Notes under the pieces: model-generated | Database searches by the model: none | Told to the model about the DNA's origin: nothing | Seen by the model: the letters and a program-made list of their open reading frames with translations, nothing else | Program-made: the position numbers and the translations under genes | In this document: positions 25,612 through 33,751 of the stretch, in pieces | Position numbering within the stretch: position 1 is the stretch's first letter | Layout of the letters: every line of letters begins with the position of its first letter | Source of the DNA: Gluconobacter vitians | Lineage (GTDB): Bacteria > Pseudomonadota > Alphaproteobacteria > Acetobacterales > Acetobacteraceae | DNA: 64,000 nt | Assembly (NCBI RefSeq): GCF_015244565.1 | Contig: NZ_JABCQG010000009.1 | Span: forward strand, 1 to 64,000 | Direction: 5' to 3'

Positions 25612-26037
25612 ATGGCAAATCCATACAGCATTGGCCGGGATTGCCGGATTACCGTTTTGTGGAATGGTCAGCGGGTTGACCTGAGGGATGTCACGTCTTT
25701 CAGTGCCGCCCAGGAAACGCAGGCTCTGCGTGCCAACCCGCTGAACGGCGTGCCGCTGGAGTTCAATGTTCCGAATGGTTGGCGGGGAGCGTTCCAGATT
25801 GCCCGGGCCAACGCGGCGCTGGACAATCTGGTGGCGGCTGTCGAGGCCGCTTACTGGAATGCCGGGACGGTCGGGAGCGGGACGATCTATCAGTACGTGA
25901 CCGAACCGGATGGTACGACCAGCACTTGGGAATTCAGCAATGTTTCTATGCAGCTGAAGAGTGATCCCTGGCAGGCGGATCACATGATCCATCAAACGGT
26001 TCAGTTCTTTGCTTCTACGAGGACGAAAATTTCGTGA
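25612..26037 (+). CDS. tail tube protein
   Basis: A 141-residue tube subunit of the inner channel. Sheath followed directly by a tube of this size is the standard order of contractile tails. The sequence is beta-rich with a single central helix (RANAALDNLVAAVEAAYWNA), as in tube folds. Its TGA overlaps the start of the chaperone gene (GTGAGTGA). Confidence 0.82.
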   Translation: MANPYSIGRDCRITVLWNGQRVDLRDVTSFSAAQETQALRANPLNGVPLEFNVPNGWRGAFQIARANAALDNLVAAVEAAYWNAGTVGSGTIYQYVTEPDGTTSTWEFSNVSMQLKSDPWQADHMIHQTVQFFASTRTKIS

Positions 26038-26351
26038 GTGATTTTCCGCAGGAAGTTGTTCTGTCCGACAAGCGCCGTCTGACGCTGCGCGAGATTGATC
26101 CGGCGGATATGCTGGATCTGATCGAGGCGGCTGGCAGTGCGATCAATGGCGCTTCGGCATCTGCATGGCTTGGCTATGCGGAAATGATCTGTTCGGTGAC
26201 GGCCATTGACGGTGTGCCGGTTCAGATGCCGCAGACGAAGGATGAAATCCGCGATCTGGCGCGTCGCGTCGGGAAGGCCGGGATTGCTGCGCTGACGCCG
26301 CTTTTCGAGCGTGATGCGGATGAGGATCTGCGGGACGTCGCAAAAAACTGA
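26034..26351 (+). CDS. tail assembly chaperone, short form
   Basis: A 105-residue helical protein in the position of the G/gpE chaperone that keeps the tape measure soluble before tail assembly. It starts at GTG 26034 and ends at TGA 26349-26351. Its last three sense codons are GCA AAA AAC, which form a perfect -1 slippery heptamer with the preceding reading frame, so a fraction of ribosomes should continue into the next segment. Short and long forms in unequal amounts are a conserved feature of tailed phages. Confidence 0.85.
   Translation: MSDFPQEVVLSDKRRLTLREIDPADMLDLIEAAGSAINGASASAWLGYAEMICSVTAIDGVPVQMPQTKDEIRDLARRVGKAGIAALTPLFERDADEDLRDVAKN
26342..26348 (+). other. -1 ribosomal frameshift site A AAA AAC
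   Basis: The heptamer has the exact X XXY YYZ register against the zero frame (GCA AAA AAC, then TGA). A stop codon directly after it and an open -1 frame of 57 codons downstream match known tail-chaperone frameshifts. Confidence 0.85.
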
Positions 26352-26521
26352 GCCGGCACTCCGGGTTCCAGGAGATGCTTTATCTGCTGGATCACGGGGT
26401 GCCGTGGGATGTTTTGCGAGGATGGTCGAGAGCGCGGCGTCTGGCGGCCTGTGTCATTACCGCAGAGCGGGACGGGCACAGTTTTGACTGGGACATGATG
26501 TCCTATCGGGGAGAGGTATGA
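26348..26521 (+). CDS. tail assembly chaperone, frameshift extension (GT-type)
   Basis: After slippage the -1 frame reads 57 codons to TGA at 26519-26521, giving a fusion of about 162 residues with the upstream 105. The extension has the usual features of T/E' segments: helical, with MLYLLDHGVPWDVLRGWSRA followed by an SFDWDMMSY motif near the end. It has no start codon of its own in a suitable place. Its stop overlaps the ATG of the next gene by four bases, coupling that gene to the long form. Confidence 0.8.
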   Translation: MSRHSGFQEMLYLLDHGVPWDVLRGWSRARRLAACVITAERDGHSFDWDMMSYRGEV

Positions 26522-27411
26522 TGCGGGAGGCTATCTGGCGGAATATTCTCTCGATCAGGGCGTTTCATGTCAGATCTTCCAGAGGGATGGCACGAAGGTC
26601 GATTCTGGTTTCGGCTGTGCCCCGTTTGAAAAGACGGGTCGGGGTTGTTGCGTTTCGTGGGCGAAGCCATTCTGTTTTGGAAGTTGGGAACAGGTTTTCC
26701 GGAACACGTAGAGGCTCTGATGCGCCGGACAAAGTTTTTGTCCGAAAGGCGGAAAGCATTGTTCATGCACCGTTATTTTCCGGATATACGAAGTTCCGGT
26801 CAGGGATGATGGTGAGGTCGGTTCAGTCTTCATCAAGGCCTGTTTCGAGCGTGATGAAGATGAAGAGCAGAGCTGCCATCGTTCCGGATATTGTAGTTGC
26901 TCGGAAGCAGATTTCGCGACCGGTTGAAAAGCCGGTGCGGAGTGCAGGAACGTGGACGCGGGTTGCTCCTGTGATTGCGCGAGGTACGGCAGCCGTCAGG
27001 CGTCCGGTACCGATTGCTGCCGTAGCGATGAAGCGGCGTCACCATAACGCTGCGGCAGAATTCCCTGCTCTCCGCAAAGTGGTCAGGACAGGTGTGAGGG
27101 GCGGAGGCAGGGCTGCCGCCAGGAGCAATATCGGCAACGGGGTGAGTTACGTACCGGTGGTTCGTAGAACTGTGGCCAGCGGGCAGTTTCATGAGAGCGG
27201 TGGTCAGAAGAATGCGCGGCATCAGCCTGTTCTTGGCTCCGAACGTCATCACGAGCCAGAGGCCCTAGATACTCATCTGGATCATGGGGCGGGACATGTT
27301 GATTTTCTCCTAGGAAATCGACGTTCCCGTCTGACTGCGCGCCGCTCTGGCAGTGGTGTCGATGAAATCATGCAACCTCAGTATCCGGGCCGAAGTATCG
27401 GATTTTTCTGA
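26518..27411 (+). CDS. unknown basic protein in the tape-measure position
   Basis: A 297-residue, strongly basic protein rich in Arg, Val and Ser, with a more acidic, His-containing C-terminal third ending VDEIMQPQYPGRSIGFF. It lies exactly where the tape measure gene normally is, between chaperone and baseplate hub genes. It lacks the long hydrophobic and coiled-coil stretches of tape measures, which usually have 600 residues or more. It may be an unusually short tape measure, a replacement protein, or the product of a deletion. No family recognised. The frame is the only long one here and uses ordinary codons. Confidence 0.6.
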   Translation: MMREAIWRNILSIRAFHVRSSRGMARRSILVSAVPRLKRRVGVVAFRGRSHSVLEVGNRFSGTRRGSDAPDKVFVRKAESIVHAPLFSGYTKFRSGMMVRSVQSSSRPVSSVMKMKSRAAIVPDIVVARKQISRPVEKPVRSAGTWTRVAPVIARGTAAVRRPVPIAAVAMKRRHHNAAAEFPALRKVVRTGVRGGGRAAARSNIGNGVSYVPVVRRTVASGQFHESGGQKNARHQPVLGSERHHEPEALDTHLDHGAGHVDFLLGNRRSRLTARRSGSGVDEIMQPQYPGRSIGFF

Positions 27412-27429
27412 CAGAGGAGATGTTCCCTG

Positions 27430-28344
27430 ATGGGTATTGGCCTTTCTGACATAGAAAATGCCATTGGCGCTGTAGGGCGGCTGGAATCATCATCACCCGT
27501 CATACTGGGAAATCTGGTTCTGACAGGAATTGAGGTTCCTGACACATTGCAGGTCGGCGGGCGTCAGATGCTTGTCGTACACCGTTTGCCGGGAGGTGGG
27601 CGGGTTGTTGATGCGCTGGGGAATGATCCGGGCCGTCTGGAGCTGAAAGGCCGGTTTCTTGGTCCGGATGCACAGATGCGGGCGCAGGCGGTCGAGCGTA
27701 TGCGGATGGCGGGGCAGCAGGTTGCCTTTTCGGCGGCCGGTCTGTCCGTGCAGGTCTGGATCGCCCAGTTCACTTATGTCTACCAGGCAAAAGGGGCTGT
27801 CTGTTCCTATACGCTGATCCTTGAAAGACCGCAGGAAACAGCATCCACACAGATTTCGAGCACTCTGTCCGGAGTGCTTGGGGATGATGTGGGGAGTGCT
27901 CTGGACAGTTTTTCGGGGGTGGTTTCGGACGTTTCCGAAGGTGTGTTTACGGCTGCTGGACAGGTGTCTTCGGTTGTGGGGCAGATCATGCCGCTGGCCA
28001 GTCTGGTGGGAGCTGGTGGATTTGCTGCGAAGGTGACGGATGCTCTGGGGACGGTCAACGGTGTGGCGCAGAGTGGCATGAATCTCGCCACGGTTCCGTC
28101 CGCACTGGCGTCTGTTGCGGGTGGGCTGGAAAGTGCGGGAAGCGGTTTGCAGTCTGTGATTACTGGGGCAGGACAGAACGTCGAAGCCATCCAGCCGGTC
28201 AATAGTGTTTCGCTGAATGCTCTGGGTCAGAACGCAGCACTTCTGAGTGCTGCGACGGATGCAGGAAGTCTGGTTAATCGAGCTGCGGCGAATGTGGCCG
28301 TGGCGCAGGGACAGGAAACGTCTGTGCCGTCCGTTTTCGCATGA
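27430..28344 (+). CDS. tail/DNA-circularisation-type protein
   Basis: A 304-residue protein. Residues 15-135 form a beta-rich domain (VPDTLQVGGRQMLVVHRLPG and ELKGRFLGPDAQMRAQAVER) resembling the N-terminal domain of DNA-circularisation proteins (Mu gp43-like) that in fact cap the tail near the baseplate. The rest is Ala/Ser/Gly-rich with small hydrophobic helices, such as VVGQIMPLASLVGAGGFAAK. The position before the LysM and hub genes agrees with a tail-tip adaptor. Confidence 0.65.
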   Translation: MGIGLSDIENAIGAVGRLESSSPVILGNLVLTGIEVPDTLQVGGRQMLVVHRLPGGGRVVDALGNDPGRLELKGRFLGPDAQMRAQAVERMRMAGQQVAFSAAGLSVQVWIAQFTYVYQAKGAVCSYTLILERPQETASTQISSTLSGVLGDDVGSALDSFSGVVSDVSEGVFTAAGQVSSVVGQIMPLASLVGAGGFAAKVTDALGTVNGVAQSGMNLATVPSALASVAGGLESAGSGLQSVITGAGQNVEAIQPVNSVSLNALGQNAALLSAATDAGSLVNRAAANVAVAQGQETSVPSVFA

Positions 28345-28348
28345 GGAA

Positions 28349-28561
28349 ATGATGCAGGATATTATTGTCAGTGCTGCGGATATTTCCCTGTTTCATGTGG
28401 CTGCGCGTGAACTGGGGGATGCGTCCCAGTGGTGGAGAATTGCGCAGGTCAACGGGATGACGGATCCGGATCTGGGGAAAATCCCGGAAACTGTCGTGCT
28501 GAAGCTTCCAACGGTTGAACGTGATCTGGTGTCCGGTCTGCCGGATGGAGCCGGGTCATGA
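28349..28561 (+). CDS. LysM-type tail protein X
   Basis: A 70-residue protein corresponding to phage tail protein X, a single LysM-like domain thought to bind the tail tube end or peptidoglycan. The pattern SLFHVAARELGDASQWWRIA then NGM and a closing PETVVLKLP fits. Two adjacent ATGs (28349, 28352) follow a GAGG site. The end overlaps the hub gene by four bases (ATGA). Confidence 0.75.
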   Translation: MMQDIIVSAADISLFHVAARELGDASQWWRIAQVNGMTDPDLGKIPETVVLKLPTVERDLVSGLPDGAGS

Positions 28562-29619
28562 ATGTCAGAAATCTGGAAGCCCGGGTCCTTTTTGACGGCC
28601 AAGTTGATCCGGTTCTGGCGCTTGTGCAGTTTGAAATCGATGCCAGCCGGTATGAAGCCTGTGATGTTGCCTCGCTGCGTTTTGCAGTTCGGAATCAGGA
28701 TCAGGGAAACCTGTGGTTTGAGGTAGAGCAGCCGGCGCGGAAATGGGTGACGCTTCAGATGCGGAATACCCAGAGCGCCAATTCATCCTGGACCACGCTG
28801 TTCGAGGGGCGGCTGGATCATATCGAATATGCGGCTGAGCATGCCTGTCTGGAAATGGAATGCCGGGATGCGCTGGCGGCTCTGATGGATCTGCGGGTTC
28901 AGGATGCCTGGCTTAACCATACCCAGCAGGAGCTTCTGGAAATTATGGCGCAGGCTGCAGGACTGGATGCGACGATTTCGCTGCCTGCAGATCAGGCCAC
29001 GCTTATGGCTGGTCAGTTCTGGCAGATCGAGCATAAACGCGGTGCTCTCATGGGGCAGCATCGGTTCCAGACGGCGGCTGATCTGGCTTTTACGATTGCA
29101 CGGGATGCGTTCTGTGATCTTTACGCAGAAGGAACGTCCCTTGTCTGTCAGCCGCTGGGCTCTGCTTCCGATGCGGGCGCGCAGGTCACGGATATGCGTC
29201 ATGCCGTTCTTGAGACGAATGTTGCGCGGGACCTTCAGCTTTTATCCGGTGTCGTTGTGCATATGGCGTCGTGGGATTCACGACAGAGAAGCACGACGCA
29301 GGTCTATTACGATGGTGTTTCATTTTCTCAGGATGCACCGGCGGGAAGTGCCAGCATCCATACGTTCCGTGTTCCTGGACGCAGGCTGGATGAGTTGCAG
29401 CGGCTGGCTCGTGGCAAACATGCGCGGATTGCTGCTCATGCCTTGTCCGTGCGGATCAGGATTCCGGGCGTCATTGGTATTGCGCCACGGAATTTCATGA
29501 CCGTCGTGACTGGCAGTCAAGAAAAGACCTTGGGAATTGATCAGGTTATTTCCCGTTTTTCTGTGGAAAAGGGATTTGTGCAGCAGGTTGTCCTGCGGGA
29601 TCGCGGAGGGAAAGCATGA
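28558..29619 (+). CDS. late control D-type baseplate hub protein
   Basis: A 353-residue protein of the gpD/gp27-like hub family, forming the trimeric platform on which the spike sits. The fold is beta-rich with a split tube-like domain; QELLEIMAQAAGLDATISLP is the typical mid-protein helix and strand. It is coupled to both neighbours by four-base overlaps (28558-28561, 29616-29619), showing a tightly packed baseplate cluster. Confidence 0.82.
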   Translation: MNVRNLEARVLFDGQVDPVLALVQFEIDASRYEACDVASLRFAVRNQDQGNLWFEVEQPARKWVTLQMRNTQSANSSWTTLFEGRLDHIEYAAEHACLEMECRDALAALMDLRVQDAWLNHTQQELLEIMAQAAGLDATISLPADQATLMAGQFWQIEHKRGALMGQHRFQTAADLAFTIARDAFCDLYAEGTSLVCQPLGSASDAGAQVTDMRHAVLETNVARDLQLLSGVVVHMASWDSRQRSTTQVYYDGVSFSQDAPAGSASIHTFRVPGRRLDELQRLARGKHARIAAHALSVRIRIPGVIGIAPRNFMTVVTGSQEKTLGIDQVISRFSVEKGFVQQVVLRDRGGKA

Positions 29620-30239
29620 CTGATGCCCGGTTTGATGCCGCTGTGCTGCAGGGCCGGACGGCGCATACGATGTTCGGGATTGTCTCGGCCGTTGATCCTG
29701 TCAATCATGCCGTAAAAGTCCGGATTCAGCCTGAAAATGTGGAGACTGGCTGGATACCGGATGCGGGTGGCGTTCATGCGGGGGATCTGCGGATTGCATG
29801 TCCGTCTTCGCCCGGAACGCATGTTGTCCTGCAGCCGGTTGAAGGGGATGGCGAACATCTGGTCGTGACGGGATGTGTGTTTGATACCGTCGTGATGGCG
29901 CCTGTTTCTCCGTTCACCGGTTCTGCTGCCCAGCCTGGTGAACTGCTGGTGAGGGGCGGGTGTGGACGCCCGCCGGTTTCATCCTCCGGAGCGTCGGGAG
30001 CTGCCTCTTCCGAGGCTGGCTGGCTGCATATCGGGCCAAGTGGTGTTGCTGCGGGGGCAGGTAATGCACGGCTGGTTCTCAGGGACGGAGAGATCAGTTT
30101 TTCCGTGGGAGGCACAGCTATGACACTGAGTTCCGCCGGGCTGAAGGTTTCGGGTGGGGATGTGCGGACGGACCAGCATTCCCTTAACGGGCATGTCCAT
30201 GTTGCAGGCAGCCAGAATACGGGAGGGCCGATTGGATGA
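29616..30239 (+). CDS. baseplate assembly protein V, tail spike
   Basis: A 207-residue spike protein that punctures the target membrane. An N-terminal OB-type domain (FGIVSAVDPVNHAVKVRIQ) is followed by a Gly/Ser-rich linker and a repetitive beta-helix region. The C-terminus LNGHVHVAGSQNTGGPIG contains the His-x-His pair that binds a metal ion at the apex of P2-type spikes. The gene overlaps both neighbours. Confidence 0.85.
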   Translation: MTDARFDAAVLQGRTAHTMFGIVSAVDPVNHAVKVRIQPENVETGWIPDAGGVHAGDLRIACPSSPGTHVVLQPVEGDGEHLVVTGCVFDTVVMAPVSPFTGSAAQPGELLVRGGCGRPPVSSSGASGAASSEAGWLHIGPSGVAAGAGNARLVLRDGEISFSVGGTAMTLSSAGLKVSGGDVRTDQHSLNGHVHVAGSQNTGGPIG

Positions 30240-30595
30240 TCGCTCTTTCACATGTTTTTGGAAATGATCTGGTTCTGAACTCTGGCCGAGTTGGGACGGT
30301 TTCCGGGACGGAACTGACGCGGCAGAGTCTGCTGAGACGTTTGCTGACCGTGCCGGGGGATTATATCTGGCAGCTTGATTATGGTGTGGGGCTGCCGCTC
30401 ATGGTTGGTCAGGTTATTGCGCCGGAAGCCATGGAATCTGTCATCCAGGCGCAGGTGCAGGCGGATGCCGGCGTGGATTCATCGCAGGCGGTGACTGTAA
30501 CTGTAACGGACGAAGGGAGCGGCGTTTGCAGATGCAACGTCTCTTATGTCGATGCCGGATCCGGTCAGCAGCAGAGCCTGTCTTTTTCCTACTGA
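30236..30595 (+). CDS. baseplate wedge protein W (gp25-like)
   Basis: A 119-residue GPW/gp25-family protein that links hub and sheath at the baseplate. The conserved core QSLLRRLLTVPGDYIWQLDY then GVGLP is clear, as is the glutamate-containing VIAPEAMESVIQAQV helix. The ATG overlaps the spike stop (ATGA). Confidence 0.85.
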   Translation: MIALSHVFGNDLVLNSGRVGTVSGTELTRQSLLRRLLTVPGDYIWQLDYGVGLPLMVGQVIAPEAMESVIQAQVQADAGVDSSQAVTVTVTDEGSGVCRCNVSYVDAGSGQQQSLSFSY

Positions 30596-30639
30596 AATGA
30601 TGAGAGCGGCACGTTACTGAACCGCTCCAAGAGGATGCG

Positions 30640-31779
30640 ATGTCTCTCTCCTTACGTTCCTTTTCCACGACTGTTTCCACAGCCGTGACAGCAGCGCAGG
30701 CCTCCTGTTCCCAGTTGCTGGATGTATCCATCGGTTCTCCTGCGCGGGCTTTGATGGAAAGTGTGGGCGGTGTTGGCCTGTGGTTGCAGTATCTGGTGCT
30801 GCAGTCGCTGCTGCGGACCCGTCTTGCGACGTCCACGGGCTCCGATTGCGACAGTTTCGTCAATGATTTCGGGATGACCCGGCTGCCGGGTACGCCTGCG
30901 ACGGGGCTTGTGACGTTTACGTCTTTCATGGCCAGCGAGCAGTCGGCGGTTGTGCCGCCTGGCGTTATTGTACGGACTGTGGGAGGAATTTCGTTTGTCG
31001 TGACGCAGGACCAGTCCCTGCCGACATGGTCTGCGTCTGCTGGAGGGTATGTGCGGGCAGCGGGTGTTGCCACGTTATCTGTCCCGGTTTCATGTCAGGT
31101 GGCCGGGTCGGCAGGGAATGTTTCGGCTGGCGCGATCTGCCTTATGGGCACTGCGGTATCGGGACTGGATACCGTGACGAATACGGCTCCTTTCCTCAAT
31201 GGTTCCGATCAGGAGACGGATAGCCAGTTGAGGGCACGTTTTCCGCTCTGGCTGGCAGCTAAGGCGTCCGCAAGTCGTGCAGCGGTCGGGAATGCCATTG
31301 CGAATGTCCAGACGGATCTGAGTTACTCGCTGCGGGATGGTCTTGATGCGGCAGGGCAGGCGCGGAGCGGGTATTTCACCGCCGTGATTAACGATGGGAG
31401 TGGTGTTCCTTCAGATCAGCTGCTGTCAGAGGTCTATGAGGTTATTGATTCGGTCCGGGCGCTCGGGGTCGGGTTTGGTGTGCAGGCGCCTCAGGTTCTG
31501 AGCGTGGATGTCTCCATGGATGTGGTGGTGCCGTCTTCCGTAACGGTACAGCAGGCGCAGAGTGCCATTCAGTCCGTTGTGGCAAAGGATATTGCGTCGA
31601 TGACGGTAGGCGATGGCTATCCGTATAGCCGCCTGTCCTATTTGGCCTATGCCGGTGCAGGCATTTCCGTGACGTCGGTTCTGAATGTCCGTCTGAACGG
31701 GGGGCAGGCTGATATTCCTGCAAACGGCAATCAGGCTCTGGTTGTCGGAAACATTCAGATCAATGTCACTCAGGGCTGA
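30640..31779 (+). CDS. baseplate J-like protein
   Basis: A 379-residue wedge protein of the baseplate J/gp47 family. Recognisable are the N-terminal region ending in GSDCDSFVNDFGMTR and the central ASAGGYVRAAG / VAGSAGNVSAGAI beta segment, followed by GSDQETDSQLRARFPLWLAA, a hallmark of J proteins. A 44-bp gap separates it from gene W, so it may have its own translation start signals. Confidence 0.85.
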   Translation: MSLSLRSFSTTVSTAVTAAQASCSQLLDVSIGSPARALMESVGGVGLWLQYLVLQSLLRTRLATSTGSDCDSFVNDFGMTRLPGTPATGLVTFTSFMASEQSAVVPPGVIVRTVGGISFVVTQDQSLPTWSASAGGYVRAAGVATLSVPVSCQVAGSAGNVSAGAICLMGTAVSGLDTVTNTAPFLNGSDQETDSQLRARFPLWLAAKASASRAAVGNAIANVQTDLSYSLRDGLDAAGQARSGYFTAVINDGSGVPSDQLLSEVYEVIDSVRALGVGFGVQAPQVLSVDVSMDVVVPSSVTVQQAQSAIQSVVAKDIASMTVGDGYPYSRLSYLAYAGAGISVTSVLNVRLNGGQADIPANGNQALVVGNIQINVTQG

Positions 31780-31821
31780 GGATTCGGAATCTGGCTCTAT
31801 CGGTAGGGATGAGGAATTCTC

Positions 31822-33060
31822 ATGGCTGTCTTTAATACATATCCGAAACTCGACGCCCTAACGGGCGAAGAGGTCTTTGTTCTGGCGGATTCCACCGGAA
31901 CGCGGACGGTTACGGCTACTGTGGCGCAGGTGATTGAGGCACCTGTCAGCGTTGAGGCCAGTGGTCAGTTCTATTCGGACAAGGGCGCACAGGTAAAACG
32001 GTTTGCGGACCGGCTTCTGGTTGGTGTTGCAGCGGAAAATCCGGCTCTGAGTGACCGGGCCAGTTCTTCGCAGAATGACTGGCTCTCGGAAACCATGGCG
32101 GCGACGTCGATTGGTCCATGGGCTCTGCAGGATGCCCAGTGCGCTTCCGTTGCGCAGTTCGGTAACAGCGCGTTTGTGGCTGGTTCGCGGACGTCCGATG
32201 CACTGAGTGGGTCTTCAGTTCTGGGTTTTCAGCCAAGCAGTATCGGAGTGGCGTCATGGGGAATTTCCGATGACACGTCCAATCCCACGACTACGACTGC
32301 CTATGCCTATTATGGCGAGGCATGGCGCATGGCGGGTGTGGATTATCAGCCTACTTTCGGAATGGAGCTTGAGGCGGTCAATTTCGGTGGTCTTGCTGTC
32401 GGACAGTCAACGCCTTATGCGCCAAATGTCGGTGGTGGCGTGTATGGGATCCAGCTTGGGGCTGGAGGTGGCCAGACGTCCGGAACCTCGGATGCCGCGG
32501 CGGGAATGGTTTTCGTATCCAATCCGAATTCCTGGCAGACGGGGATTGTCTTCGGGGCGCAATCCCTGACGGGAACGGACGGGAAAGATTCCGGATATGC
32601 ATCGGCTGTCTCGCTGGCCCGCAATCATGCTGTTGAGTGGCATACGCCTGAAACGGTTTCCGGCGTTGCAGGTGCTAATGTAGGCGCGTTTGTCCGTTCG
32701 ACAGTGACCGAGCGCTCCAACGGTACACGGCAGGAATTTACCGACAACGGAATCCTGTTTGCCAATATTGAAGGGGAAACGCTTTTCTCGATCGCTACGA
32801 TGGAGAACCCGACCAATGCGCTTCAGGTGCAGGCCGGCGCCGGAATGCAGGCAGCGGGTCTGTATGTCCAGGAAGGAACTGGAGGTTCCGGAAATCTGGG
32901 TCTTTTCCCGGCGAGTGGTGGAGAATTGCAGATTACATCGCCGGTTACGGGGGCAGGAACCACGATGCCGAGTGTCGCTGATGGTGGGTTCCTGCACATC
33001 AACATCAATGGCGCGGATTATCGTATCCCGCTAATGAGTGCTGCCCAGGCCGGGGGTTGA
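31822..33060 (+). CDS. tail fibre/spike-like protein between J and I
   Basis: A 412-residue, Gly/Ser/Thr-rich, low-Lys protein of beta character. The opening VFNTYPKLDALTGEEVFVLA resembles an anchor domain of fibre proteins. A C-terminal FLHININGADYRIPL strand occurs in trimeric fibres. Its position, between the J and I genes, is unusual since fibres normally follow I. Receptor binding or baseplate decoration are possible roles; no enzyme motif seen. Confidence 0.6.
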   Translation: MAVFNTYPKLDALTGEEVFVLADSTGTRTVTATVAQVIEAPVSVEASGQFYSDKGAQVKRFADRLLVGVAAENPALSDRASSSQNDWLSETMAATSIGPWALQDAQCASVAQFGNSAFVAGSRTSDALSGSSVLGFQPSSIGVASWGISDDTSNPTTTTAYAYYGEAWRMAGVDYQPTFGMELEAVNFGGLAVGQSTPYAPNVGGGVYGIQLGAGGGQTSGTSDAAAGMVFVSNPNSWQTGIVFGAQSLTGTDGKDSGYASAVSLARNHAVEWHTPETVSGVAGANVGAFVRSTVTERSNGTRQEFTDNGILFANIEGETLFSIATMENPTNALQVQAGAGMQAAGLYVQEGTGGSGNLGLFPASGGELQITSPVTGAGTTMPSVADGGFLHININGADYRIPLMSAAQAGG

Positions 33061-33064
33061 TGGC

Positions 33065-33751
33065 ATGGGTATTCTTTATGATGAAGAGCGGAATATTCTC
33101 CGGGCATCGGATGGAAGTATCCTGTTCGATACAGACCCGGCGCCGGGCTCGGCAGAGGATTTTGCAGGCCGCTTGAGGCGACTGTTGCCGAAGGGATGGT
33201 TTCCGCCCGAGCCTCAGGGACTGGATGAAGAGGCTGCACCGGTACTGGCGGCTCTTCTGAAGGGGTTTGGAGCTGTTCTGGCCGGGATCTGGCAGTTGAT
33301 GCTGGAATGCTCGCAGCAGATGCGTCTTTCGATGATGAGCGGTGCGTTTCTGGATATGGCCGCCAATGACTATTTTGGCGAAAGCGGTCTGGTGCGACAG
33401 ACGTCCGAGACGGATGGTGTCTATCGAAATCGGATCAGGACGTCCCTGTTCGCCGAACGCAATACACGTCAGGCCGTGACAAACGCGATCGTGGCGGCAA
33501 CCGGTGTTCAGCCGGTGATCATTGAGACACTGAACGCCGCTGACTGTCATGCTCTTGCCTGTGCCTCGTCTCCAGCCATGGGCGGGGGATATGGTTATGG
33601 GGCAACCGGTCTGCGCTATGGCAGCCTTCAGGGTGGCCAGTTTTTTGTAGAAACACAGTTGGGAAAAGCTGCGGATCTGGCAGCAGTCTGCCGTGCTGTC
33701 GACCAGACGGCGGCCATGGGCGTTACCGGCTGGATCAAGGTGAAAAGTTAA
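33065..33751 (+). CDS. baseplate protein I-like
   Basis: A 228-residue protein in the gpI slot after J, which joins the fibres to the wedge. Residues 30-130 are helical (DFAGRLRRLLPKGWFPPEPQ, then LAALLKGFGAVLAGIWQLML), as in the tail-protein I/DUF2313 group. The C-terminal half is Gly/Ala-rich. The ATG at 33065 lies 5 bp after the previous stop, and its own last base is the first of the next start (AATGG). Confidence 0.65.
   Translation: MGILYDEERNILRASDGSILFDTDPAPGSAEDFAGRLRRLLPKGWFPPEPQGLDEEAAPVLAALLKGFGAVLAGIWQLMLECSQQMRLSMMSGAFLDMAANDYFGESGLVRQTSETDGVYRNRIRTSLFAERNTRQAVTNAIVAATGVQPVIIETLNAADCHALACASSPAMGGGYGYGATGLRYGSLQGGQFFVETQLGKAADLAAVCRAVDQTAAMGVTGWIKVKS

Noticed and set aside
23128-25995. 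955-codon open frame on the minus strand under tail genes
   Set aside because: It spans several clear phage genes on the plus strand, and its translation is low-complexity Arg/His/Pro without motifs.
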